Below, one piece after another: positions 44,453-53,177 of a stretch of 64,000 nt of DNA (position 1 is the first letter of the stretch; each line of letters starts with the position of its first letter). Both the position numbers and the translations under genes were made by a program. Under the pieces are notes generated by a model. It did no database searches, was not told the DNA's origin, and was given only the letters and a program-made list of their open reading frames with translations. The stretch is from Arctic95D-9 sp035967665 (GTDB lineage Bacteria > Verrucomicrobiota > Verrucomicrobiia > Verrucomicrobiales > DEV007). The DNA lies in NCBI GenBank assembly GCA_035967665.1, contig JAYWLB010000046.1, positions 1 through 64,000 of the forward strand, in the 5' to 3' direction.

Positions 44453-45870
44453 TTACGCGAAAAAGGCGACGGTTAATGCCCAGAGGATCGCGGCGAGTCC
44501 TGCTGCGTTGGAGGCTGGAACGATCTGCGTTTTTACGTGATCCATCAGATCGCATCCGGTGGTCATCGAGCTTAGGACCGTCGTATCGGAAATAAGGGAG
44601 CATTGATCTCCAAAAACACTGCCATTCAGAACCGTGGCAAAACAGACTGACATAGTCAGCTCGGGATTCGCGAGGTCACTGCCCTGAACGCCGCTCCGCG
44701 CAAGCGGCATCGCGAGTGGAAAGGCGATTGCGTAAGTGCCCCGGATTGTTCCGGTCGAAAAGGCGATGATCATTGTGAGAATTTGCAAAGTGACCGGAAG
44801 TGCGATGTAGGAAATCTTGTCTCCTGACAAATCAACTAAGTAGCTGCCTGCTCCGACCTCCCGGCTGATGCCACCGATCGTCACTGCCAAAATAAGAATG
44901 ACTGAGCCGAAGACGACGCCCTTGAGTCCGTCTCCGATTCCTTCAATGACATCGCCCAGTCTCATTCCCTCGAAGAGCGCGACGAATACGGAAACTAACA
45001 AGGCGATCCCGAAGGCCCAATTCACTTTCGGACTCCCCATGAAAATGAAAGTTCCAATCGCGGTGCCGAGCAGGAGGAACAGGGAAAGAAGAATTCGAGG
45101 ACGTTTGTTTTGTATCCTTTGGGAACATGGCTCACCTGCAGCTCTCTCCCATTCATTGGCCGCGCTCCGGGCGCGTCGAGTTGACCGGTGGTCTTGGCTC
45201 GTTCGTGCGCCGCGCGAATCCCGGGGCCTGAGAAACGGGTGATACCGAGGCTGAGCAAGAGTGTGCCGAGGACCGCGAGAATTCCGTAGAAACTCAAAGG
45301 AACGCTTTTGAAAAAGAAGGAGATACGTCGGCCTCGGTCGCGAGAAAAGCGACCCCGGGAACAACGGCGAAGGCCTGAACGTAGACGGGCCAAGCGTTGA
45401 ACGCGAGGACCGATGCGATGGGCGAAGCTGTGGAATCGACGATCCAGGAAAGTTCTTCGTGACTGACTTTCTCCAAATCGGCGACTGGCTTGACGATCGT
45501 TCCGACTAAAACCACGCTGACGGTTCATCCCTGAAAAAAGAGCACTCCCATGACCCATGATACGAACTTGGCGGATCTTGGCCCCTTAACGAAGTGTCTT
45601 GTCATGAATTCAGCGAAGGTCTGAGCCGCTCCGGTCCGCGACCAAAATCCCATGAGCCCTCCGGGTAACCAAAGGTAGAACAGAACAACTCCCGCTGCAC
45701 TTTTGCTGCCGAGACTGGGGAGAAGAACCGCGTCGGTGATGTCGAAACGACCGAGCATAAATGCGCCGACTACCACTCCGCTAAATAGAGCTGTAATTGC
45801 CTCCTTCGTAACGAGACAGAGGGCGATCGCAATCAGGGCGGGAAGCAGCGACCACACCCAAAATGGAATT
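44453..45870 (-). pseudogene. NhaC-type Na+/H+ antiporter, inactivated
   Basis: Fragments of one transporter appear in order on the minus strand. From about 45860 the protein reads FWVWSLLPALIAIAL through GVLFFQG, then an in-frame TGA at 45525-45527, then TVSVVLVGTIVKPVADLEK in the same frame. Near 45300 the frame shifts to SVPLSFYGILAVLGTLLLS and near 45110 it shifts again to RPRILLSLFLLLGTAIGTF, continuing to the normal end at 44453. One stop and two frameshifts inactivate it. The 5' end is joined to a truncated DapB-like gene. The transporter's ion or amino-acid substrate cannot be judged. Confidence 0.85.
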
Positions 45871-46700
45871 CTCGATCGTGTCGCAGGGATTTTTCTCCCC
45901 GATCGCCGCTCTAAACACGAGTGTGATTTTTTCCTCCCCGTTCACGAAGCTTCTGCCGATCTGTTGCACCCCGGCAACTCCGCTGTCAGGGACCTCTATG
46001 ATGCTCGACTCGACCGCTACCTCGGCGATCACCGGTGAAATAACGTCTTCGACTTGATCGCGTTCCCATCCCAGCGAACAGGCCAACAAGTGAATGGACT
46101 CGGTCAGCCCGATGTGACGGATTATTTTCGCGGCCACAAGCACGTCGAATTCTTCCAATGTCAGGCCTGCTCCGATCTTTCTCTAAAACGGTACCCGTCG
46201 AAATGAAGCATCTTGTAAACGGGTTGCCTTGACGGCATCGACCCGTTGGCAGGCAGCCGGCATGAACAGCGGAAGCGAGTCCATCGGGAAGCCCGGGTTT
46301 ATCCCCGTTCGCAGAACAGTGACTCCTGCTGACTTCGCCGCTTCGTCGATTTTGGCTGCCAGTTCCGGCTGAGTTTCCAAGGGGGGTAAGAGTTCTTCAC
46401 TGGTGGAAACAACAGGAAGACCGTTTTGCACGATCTCAAGAATCTGCGGGATGATCACGTCCAGGCTCGAGACAGTCGTGAGAATGACGCAGTCCGCATT
46501 GCAAGATTGGATAGCCTCAGTGATCGTGTTCTTTAAGTTTACTCCCAGCGATCCAATCCCGGAAATAACCCCGACGTCTTGCCCTGTGATTTCAGGATTG
46601 ATATCTGCCGCACCAACAATTTTGTTGCGCGAGCGTTCTGAAATGTAGCGAACGATTTTTCTTGGCCGAGGGGACCGAGTCCGATTTGGATAACCTTCAT
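45871..46700 (-). pseudogene. DapB-like NAD(P)-dependent dehydrogenase, inactivated and truncated
   Basis: It begins MKVIQIGLGPLGQ at 46700. A frameshift in an A-run near 46656 moves the protein to the frame reading IVRYISERSRNKIVGAADINPE, then VILTTVSSLDVIIPQILE and INPGFPMDSLPLFM. An in-frame TAG at 46183-46185 replaces what is probably a glutamine codon (CAG) between RRVPF and RKIGAGLT. The product continues to NPCDTIE near 45875, where the C-terminal part, roughly 80-100 residues, is missing and NhaC sequence begins. It resembles dihydrodipicolinate reductase-like and 2,4-diaminopentanoate dehydrogenase-like proteins. The substrate is unknown. Confidence 0.8.
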
Positions 46701-47028
46701 ATGATAGGATAAGTGTAATTGGTTCTATTCCGATACCCGTTTAGAAACCTGCGGGAGTGTTCGGAGTAGAGAAATCCTAGTTGCTGTTATAAAAAGGAAT
46801 AATGTGTAACTCTTTATCGAAGATAAACAGATTCTTTTGGTTTCGATCACTCTTGGTATCGCCGTGAGATCGAGGACAAGAAGAGGTTTTTCGCCTGATC
46901 GTCGTTACTTCTTTCGGATGAGCGGTAACTGTTGCGTAGGTATCCCGGAGTATTGGGCAGAACTCGTGATTTAGAACGAGGCCGCCTCCCTGTAATTGAG
47001 CCCTGTCAGCTCTCCAAATGTTAGCTGA
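46701..47028. other. Intergenic stretch with no recognised gene
   Basis: About 330 bases between the DapB-like pseudogene and the minus-strand repeat protein. Short frames are present (one plus-strand frame encodes FDHSWYRREIEDKKR before a stop), but none is convincing. No terminator, promoter or RNA structure stands out. It may be the remains of a decayed gene. Confidence 0.4.
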
Positions 47029-48612
47029 TTAGCCCCGCCGAAGCATCATGATCATAAATCTCCCGGGAGCGGCGGAGATCTCGAGGTCGAGGAGTGAACC
47101 TGCCGCTTTCGCGGCACCATGGAGAGGCGCTGACTCGGCAGGTCCTCCCCAGGTGAACCATGCGCCACCTCCGAACTGCAACGCGTATCCCCATCCGTCG
47201 ACGCGGATCGCTTTCCCGCTTCGCAGTTTTTCAGGAACATGGACGACAGGGTTCTCATCATTCCCGAGTGCACCTCCTTCAAGCGTTCCGTTTTTGAGCA
47301 ATACAAGGTAGGCGGATCGTCCACCTCTGAAGCTTGAGATGTCATCGTGTTCGCCAATCTTTTCGGGTTGGCCACTGTTTCGCCAGGAATACACCTCACC
47401 GTTATCCTTGACGGCCCAGGCGATGTTTTCGGAAGCTCCAACAAAGCGGACAGTCTCGAACTGACTTTCGATCTTCTCGCGTGCGGTTTCGTCGGCGTAC
47501 ATGCCTCCCCACACCCGGATTTTACCTCCATTGGTCAGAGCAATCCCGCTTCCCCGGTCGAGTTCGAACTGGGTGATCTGATTCAAGTCTTCAGGTGGCA
47601 GGTCTTTGGGATTTTTTGGTTCTCCGAAAACACTGTGTTCACCATCCGGATGAAAAGCCGTCACCACTCCGGCTCCAACACGAAACCAGACAACGGGTTT
47701 ATGATCTTCCGGGATACCATCTCCGGTAAGGGGCGATGAAATCAACGTACCGTCTTTTTTCAATGCGGCCCAGGTTTCCCAGTTCCCGTTCATTTCGACG
47801 ATATCTTCGCTTTGCGATCCAATTGGCAGAACGAGACTTGTTTGCGGACCTGCCGTCATGATGGCCATGGTCCCCGATTTTTTGTCGGCGGGATCTCCTT
47901 CCGGTGAAAGTTCGTTTGCTGTTACTTGAACCTTTACTGTGGCTGGCCCTGTACCGAGGAGGATTTGAATGCTGTCAGAGTCTCCTGCGACCTCTTTAAA
48001 TTTGGCGATTTCCGCCTTCGTCTCGACGGCCTCATCTATCTTGCCTTCCTTTGTTGTTCGTTGAACGACATCTTCAAGTGCGCGGAGGTAGGCGTCGGTC
48101 AGGGGAACTAATTTTGCCGAGTTCTCAGCTTGCCACTTTTCACTCAAGCTGCGGTAGGAAGCTTGCATTTTAGAGAGCTCTTTGACGGGGGATAGATCGG
48201 GTCGCATTGTGGTGCGGAATGATTCGCGCTCCGCTTTGACTGCTTCGCTTTCTTCACTGTTGCCCTTGTTGGCTAACTTTTCTTCGAGGGAGCCGAGTGC
48301 GTTTTCATATTGAGCGTTGAGCCGCTCATAATCTGCGATCCAATTTTGAAGGGCGTCGTGAAAGATGGCTTTCGTTTCCTCCAGTCCGGGCATGAGCCCA
48401 TTCGCGAGGCGGAAGTTCTTCGGCAATTTCGCAATATTGATCGACGCAATCCCTCCCGAATGTGAGAGAATTGCCTGGCCTTTCTCGACCCGAACTACTT
48501 TTACCGAAGTGTAGGTAGTGCCATCGGTTGTTGTCAATTCCGCGGTCTCCTGCCCGGTCGATAGAGTGAATAAGCAGACGGAGATGACTAAGATAAATAA
48601 AATACGATTCAT
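47029..48612 (-). CDS. Exported protein with SHD1-like N-terminus and RCC1-like repeats
   Basis: A 527-residue protein with a signal peptide (about 1-20). Residues 24-70 form a small beta domain (TTTDGTTYTSVKVVRVEKGQAILSHSGG) seen in many verrucomicrobial secreted proteins. About 75-215 is helical and probably coiled-coil. From about 225 it has glycine- and tryptophan-rich repeats like an RCC1 propeller (NGNWETWAALKKDGTL, NIAWAVKDNGEVYSW, LLKNGTL). It has no visible enzyme motif and is likely structural or binding. It faces away from a paralogue starting at 48778, with a shared 165-base promoter region. Confidence 0.7.
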   Translation of the reverse strand: MNRILFILVISVCLFTLSTGQETAELTTTDGTTYTSVKVVRVEKGQAILSHSGGIASINIAKLPKNFRLANGLMPGLEETKAIFHDALQNWIADYERLNAQYENALGSLEEKLANKGNSEESEAVKAERESFRTTMRPDLSPVKELSKMQASYRSLSEKWQAENSAKLVPLTDAYLRALEDVVQRTTKEGKIDEAVETKAEIAKFKEVAGDSDSIQILLGTGPATVKVQVTANELSPEGDPADKKSGTMAIMTAGPQTSLVLPIGSQSEDIVEMNGNWETWAALKKDGTLISSPLTGDGIPEDHKPVVWFRVGAGVVTAFHPDGEHSVFGEPKNPKDLPPEDLNQITQFELDRGSGIALTNGGKIRVWGGMYADETAREKIESQFETVRFVGASENIAWAVKDNGEVYSWRNSGQPEKIGEHDDISSFRGGRSAYLVLLKNGTLEGGALGNDENPVVHVPEKLRSGKAIRVDGWGYALQFGGGAWFTWGGPAESAPLHGAAKAAGSLLDLEISAAPGRFMIMMLRRG

Positions 48613-48777
48613 TAGGGTAGAGGAAGCGAAGAAGAAAATCAGTTAATCTTTGTCTACAAAATTAAGGTAATCATAGCAAGGGGCGTCTTCCTGATTATCG
48701 CGTCGGGGATACGTGTTGATCTTGAGTTCGGCAGTCCCTAGTATCCTAACCGAGTTTGAAATCTCATATTCCGTCGA

Positions 48778-50403
48778 ATGAAGTATTTTTTTATCTGTTA
48801 TCTCCTTTTTTATGCTCTTGCTGGAAGTCTTTTCGCGGGGGTGGACATTAAGCTGGCGGACGGAACCACATACAATAATGCGGAAGTGCGGTCCCTGGAA
48901 TCCGGAGACGTGCTTCTGATGCATAAGGGAGGAATCGCCCGCATACCAGTGGAGCAACTCACCCCTGAAAATCGGGCGCTTCTTGAATTAAAATCGTCCC
49001 CTGATATCGCGAAAATTGATTTCTCAACCCTCGTTAAATCGCTCAAAGAAAGCGCTGCGATAATACAACAGGGATATCGCGATGGTCTTCAAAAGCTCGA
49101 GGAAGATAACATCACGGCCGGTGAGGTCGATGCTGTTGTCGAGATACGAAGTGAATTGGCTGCGCTTCCCGAATTGAAGCCGGAATCAGAAATAAGATTT
49201 CATGGACTTCGAGAATTCCGGAAGGAGCACGTTTTTCGTTCGGTCGCGGAGCAGTCTGAGCTTGCTGCCCGACTAAAGGAAGGCCTCAATGATTATCGCA
49301 AATCACTCCAGTCCTTTGCTGACGATTTAGACAAGTCGGGAAGAATGGTTGCGTCGGTAGCGTTGAAAAGCGAGATCGATAAAATTGCAGCCATGGCTGC
49401 CGATCCAACGACCGCTCTGGTGACTCTGGAGATCGTTCCGGTCATCGTGAAACCCGCAAAACCTGTTTTAGCTGCTTCAGACTATCCTTCGGGCCGAATC
49501 ATCATTTTACCTCTCACAGAAGCAGCACAGGATGCTTCTCTACCGGGCACTTTCTCGGCTGTGGAAAAAGAAGATCGGAGGGATATTATCGGAATTGGGA
49601 GATCGATGTTTCCCAATGTGGGAGCGATCGAGGCGGATGGGAATCTTGTTTATTGGAGTAATGATGAACCGACTTCACGGATTGTTCCCGGTGCCAATAT
49701 GAAGTGTATCCAGTTTCACGGGCTGCCGTTAATTGGCTTGGATCGGGACGGTAGCTTGAATTATACGAATAATGCTGATGAGAAGATCCTTTCCGGTCTT
49801 GCTGCGCAGAGCAAAATTATCGACATGGCTGCGACATACGGCGGCATCGCTTTTGTCTCAAGCGATAGTCGGGTTTCTGTTGTCGGCCCTCAAAGTGATC
49901 ACGCGCACGCTTCGCTTCTTCGGGCAATGGAGAATGTTCGTTCGGTGGGATTCTCCGGGTTCGGTTTTGTTACTGTGTTAAGACGGGATGGAACGGTTGT
50001 TAAAATGAGGGATGGTGAAGCGACAACACTGACCGGAATCGATCCTATAGCGAAGCTTTCTTACGATGGTATCGGCGAGACCAAAACCGGGACGCTCGTC
50101 AATCTTGGGGCGACACCCCAGGCGTTTATCAATGAAGTGGGACCCAACCCCCGTCAAACCTTCCGCGAGAATAAATTGTTCTGTGCGATCGCGGAGAAGG
50201 GGAGATTTATTTGCCAAATGAAAGCCGCGGACGGCGAACTTTACCCGATGAAGGATGTCGAAACAGCGTTGCAAGGAGTGCTTGAATTCGCGCCCATCAA
50301 TGGGCCCAACGGGGCTGTCTGGCTTGCTGCGATACTGCCTGCCAATGAAGTGGGCCGCTCCGGGTTATGGAAAGTTGAGGAGTTAATTTCGGCGAGACGT
50401 TGA
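48778..50403 (+). CDS. Paralogue of the divergent SHD1-like/RCC1-like exported protein
   Basis: A 541-residue protein with a signal peptide (about 1-20) and the same layout as the gene at 47029-48612. The N-terminal beta module reads KLADGTTYNNAEVRSLESGDVLLMHKGG and IARIPVEQL, compared with SHSGGIASINIAKLP in the partner. The helical middle (about 80-215) and the C-terminal repeats (GNLVYWSNDE, RDGSLNYTN, SSDSRVSVVGP) also correspond. The two are probably products of an inverted duplication. The function is unknown; extracellular or periplasmic binding is likely. Confidence 0.7.
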   Translation: MKYFFICYLLFYALAGSLFAGVDIKLADGTTYNNAEVRSLESGDVLLMHKGGIARIPVEQLTPENRALLELKSSPDIAKIDFSTLVKSLKESAAIIQQGYRDGLQKLEEDNITAGEVDAVVEIRSELAALPELKPESEIRFHGLREFRKEHVFRSVAEQSELAARLKEGLNDYRKSLQSFADDLDKSGRMVASVALKSEIDKIAAMAADPTTALVTLEIVPVIVKPAKPVLAASDYPSGRIIILPLTEAAQDASLPGTFSAVEKEDRRDIIGIGRSMFPNVGAIEADGNLVYWSNDEPTSRIVPGANMKCIQFHGLPLIGLDRDGSLNYTNNADEKILSGLAAQSKIIDMAATYGGIAFVSSDSRVSVVGPQSDHAHASLLRAMENVRSVGFSGFGFVTVLRRDGTVVKMRDGEATTLTGIDPIAKLSYDGIGETKTGTLVNLGATPQAFINEVGPNPRQTFRENKLFCAIAEKGRFICQMKAADGELYPMKDVETALQGVLEFAPINGPNGAVWLAAILPANEVGRSGLWKVEELISARR

Positions 50404-50635
50404 TTGAGGTGCCATGAGTTTGATCCGTTCTGAAAATCCTGGACCCGGCTACTTCGCAATGCTCTTTAAAGTGCTATTCGTATCTCCGTCTGAAAGGTAG
50501 TCGCAGGCTTTGATTACCGCAGTGGCATTGAAAAGTGAAGATGTCTATTTTTCACCGGCTCTAATTCAATTCTCCTGAGATCAGGAAGTCAAATAGGGGG
50601 GGATTGTGTAATTTCCGGGAGGGGTAGGTTTGCGT

Positions 50636-51883
50636 TTAGAATGAGGCTCCGAACCATGCGCCGATGACAGTGGCATTGTCGATGTCGCCATTCGTTCCGC
50701 CGCCGGGATTGATGATATATTGAATTGCCGGCTGAATGTAGGATGCCGGAGTGAGTTGGATACGGTGTCCAAGTTCGAGGACAACCTCTGAGGAGACAGG
50801 TCCCATCGTGACAAACTGGCCATAGGTATCGCTGATTTGCCCGTAGGTGGCGAAGGCGACAGTGTGATCATCTTCACGGCCGGGGATGAGTCCTTTCCAG
50901 TTGGCACCGGCGCTTATCTGAAGTGGAATCTTAGCTTTTTCATCTTCAGCGTTGTAGGAAGCGAAAGCGAAGAGTTTCAGGTCGTCGATCACTTCCACCT
51001 CAGCGCGTCCATAGAAGGACAACATGCTGGAGCTCCGGCCGCCGTCGAAAGTATCGAATTCATAAAAGGAACTGGCCAGACCTGTATAAAAGCGGGCGGG
51101 GCGGCCAAACACTTCCGGGGTCCAGTCATACTGGGCCATCACAGTGACCCCGTCGCCGGTGTTGATACTCCAGTCGGTTCCCTTCAGGTGGGTGCCAAAG
51201 GGGTTGCTGTTGATCTGATAGGCACCGAGCTGAAACTGGTGCTCATCGTTAGGATTATACTTTATCCGTCCACCCCAGAGGGCGAGGGGGAAGGAGAAGA
51301 TCTGAGGCGTATCGAGCATCAGGGAGCGGATCGGGCCGTTGATCGATGTGCTCAGGGAATAGCGGTTCAGTCCGGTATCTGCGAAATCTTCATCCATCGA
51401 GGTCCGGCCGAGTTTGATTTTCCAGTCGTTGAAAACCACTTTTTCGATCCAGGCCTGATACAACCAGGTGACCTGTCCGGCACTGCCGCCGTTGATGGTC
51501 ATCGGGTCATAGATGCCGCCGACGTCATTGGCGATACCGAGACCTTCCCTGTCTACCATCGAAATCTTAACGGTGGTTTCATCCCACCCCAGTATTTTCT
51601 CGAGATCGAGATCGACACCGGCATAGGTTTGAACCGTGTAGTTTTTGGCAGATGCGAGGCCGCCGTCAACATTTGCCGCAGCAATGGAGTCAAAGTAGAG
51701 GAATGGGGAGATACCTGCCGCTTCGAGGGTATCGCGGGGGCCGAGGAGGCGATCACGTTCATACCAGCGTAATGACGGTGATGTGTCGTCAAACCGGACG
51801 GGGGAGTCTACAACTGCCTTTTGCGCATTTGCTGAAAAGGCAATCAAAGAGCTGACAGCAATTGCAAGTATCGTGTTTTTCAT
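50636..51883 (-). CDS. OprB-like carbohydrate-selective porin
   Basis: A 415-residue outer-membrane protein with a signal peptide (about 1-20) and a C-terminal phenylalanine (GAWFGASF), the usual signal for outer-membrane insertion. Alternating hydrophobic and polar strands with many aromatic residues fill the sequence, and LYQAWIEKVVFNDWKIKLGRTSMDEDF and IQPAIQYIINPGG match the OprB pattern. It would admit sugars or sugar alcohols through the outer membrane. It lies 106 bases downstream of a truncated mannitol dehydrogenase on the same strand, so it was probably part of a mannitol utilisation operon. Confidence 0.8.
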   Translation of the reverse strand: MKNTILAIAVSSLIAFSANAQKAVVDSPVRFDDTSPSLRWYERDRLLGPRDTLEAAGISPFLYFDSIAAANVDGGLASAKNYTVQTYAGVDLDLEKILGWDETTVKISMVDREGLGIANDVGGIYDPMTINGGSAGQVTWLYQAWIEKVVFNDWKIKLGRTSMDEDFADTGLNRYSLSTSINGPIRSLMLDTPQIFSFPLALWGGRIKYNPNDEHQFQLGAYQINSNPFGTHLKGTDWSINTGDGVTVMAQYDWTPEVFGRPARFYTGLASSFYEFDTFDGGRSSSMLSFYGRAEVEVIDDLKLFAFASYNAEDEKAKIPLQISAGANWKGLIPGREDDHTVAFATYGQISDTYGQFVTMGPVSSEVVLELGHRIQLTPASYIQPAIQYIINPGGGTNGDIDNATVIGAWFGASF

Positions 51884-51988
51884 TTTGTTTTTTCTGTTTA
51901 GTTAGGGGGGGATTTTTTGGCACAGTTGTCCCAAGCCGCTCTCCTGGAGCGACTGACATTTCAGTGGGGGGTGTAAAAGGGTTGCCGC

Positions 51989-52510
51989 CTATTCCCTGCC
52001 GAAAAGGAGGGCCTGCATTTGGCGGGCAATGTCGGGATGTGCGTAGAGTTCATCCACCATTCCGGTGTATTCGGCGGCGAACGGTTTGTTTTCCGCGAGG
52101 TCACCGAAGACGGGGCAGAATTTTAGAAAGGCGAGTTTATCTTTGGCTGTGCGAATAGCTGCGCGATGAAGGTCTGATTTCATAGCATCGACGATCTCGA
52201 GTTTGTGACCGTCTTTGTCGGTGCCTTTGTCGCTGTAATAGCACCAGGCGGCGAGGACCAGGGCTGCGAATTCGGTGCTGCCTCTTCGGGCGATATTCTC
52301 CCTTATCGTGGGAATAATGAATTTCGGAATTTTGGCGGAGCTTTCCAGGCAGATTCGGGCGAGTGAGTCCTTGATCGCCGGATTTCCGAAACGCTCAATG
52401 AGCAGGGCTTTGTATTTTTCGAGATCGATACCTTCGACAGGATCGAGAACAGGGCCGGCTTCCACATCCATGAAACGGCGCAGGTAGGTTTCTTCGCACC
52501 GCCCGAACAC
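51989..52510 (-). pseudogene. Mannitol dehydrogenase family protein, C-terminal fragment only
   Basis: The 173-residue frame matches only the C-terminal third of long-chain mannitol 2-dehydrogenases: YLRRFMDVEAGPVLDPVEGID, ICLESSAKIPKFIIPTI (with the conserved Lys), and AALVLAAWCYYSDKG. Normal proteins are about 490 residues, and the Rossmann NAD-binding part, about 320 residues, is absent. The fragment runs directly into the 5'-truncated LacI gene on the opposite strand. A deletion of both 5' ends is the simplest explanation. Any peptide made would lack the cofactor domain. Confidence 0.85.
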
Positions 52511-53146
52511 ATGAAGGATTCATCGGCCTTTAACCTGAAAATCATAGAGCGGCCCACTGACGCGGGGATTCACGTTGTGCTTCTCGACCGCGATATCTTT
52601 CGCTGGCCGAAGCAGACAACCTTCGAAATGATCGGGATCGACAACGTCGAAGCAGGTTATCTTGTGGCGACACATCTCCTTGATCAGGGGTGCAAGCGTC
52701 TCGCTTTTGTTACCCGGGGGAATCCAGCTGCGACGGTGTACTTGAGAAAGATGGGCTGTCGCGAAGCTTTGACGCAGCGTGGGCTTGATCCAACCAGTCT
52801 CATTAACCTGGACGACTTGAGCTCGGCCCCCGGAAAAGCTGCCGAAGAGCTGCTCGCCAGTGGTGTCGACGGTGTTATTTGCGCGAACGATGCCACCGCA
52901 AGCACCCTTTTGAGAAGTTTGCTGGATGCCGGCGCGGAGATTCCGGGAAAGGTGAAAGTTTGCGGTTTCGACGACGTTAAATACGCCTCGCTACTCAGTG
53001 TGCCGCTCACCAGTTATCAGCAGCCATGTAAAGAGATCGGCAAAGTGGCCGCCGACGTGATGATCCATCGGATCCGAAATCCTCAGGCACCCGTTTTGCG
53101 GATCACTCTGAAGGGAAAGCTGATTGTTCGCGAATCTTCGTCGTAG
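52511..53146 (+). pseudogene. LacI-family regulator, N-terminal part missing
   Basis: A 211-residue frame with the C-terminal part of a LacI/PurR periplasmic-binding-protein-like domain: GIHVVLLDRDI, GYLVATHLLDQGCKRLAFV, GVDGVICANDATA and VKVCGFDDVKYASLL. LacI proteins are about 340 residues and begin with a helix-turn-helix; here about 130 residues including the entire DNA-binding domain are missing. The junction with mannitol dehydrogenase lies around 52500-52550. Before the deletion it probably regulated the divergent mannitol genes. It might still be expressed but could not bind DNA in the normal way. Confidence 0.85.
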
Positions 53147-53177
53147 GATGGGGGCCGGGGATCGCCCCGCCTTCATT

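Noticed and set aside
45525..46185. In-frame TGA and TAG codons read as recoding (selenocysteine, or reassigned stops).
   Set aside because: TGA and TAG end many intact genes in the window, and these two genes also contain frameshifts, so simple decay fits better.
46840..46900. A plus-strand frame encoding FDHSWYRREIEDKKR as a transposase remnant.
   Set aside because: It is too short, and no terminal inverted repeats or related fragments are nearby.
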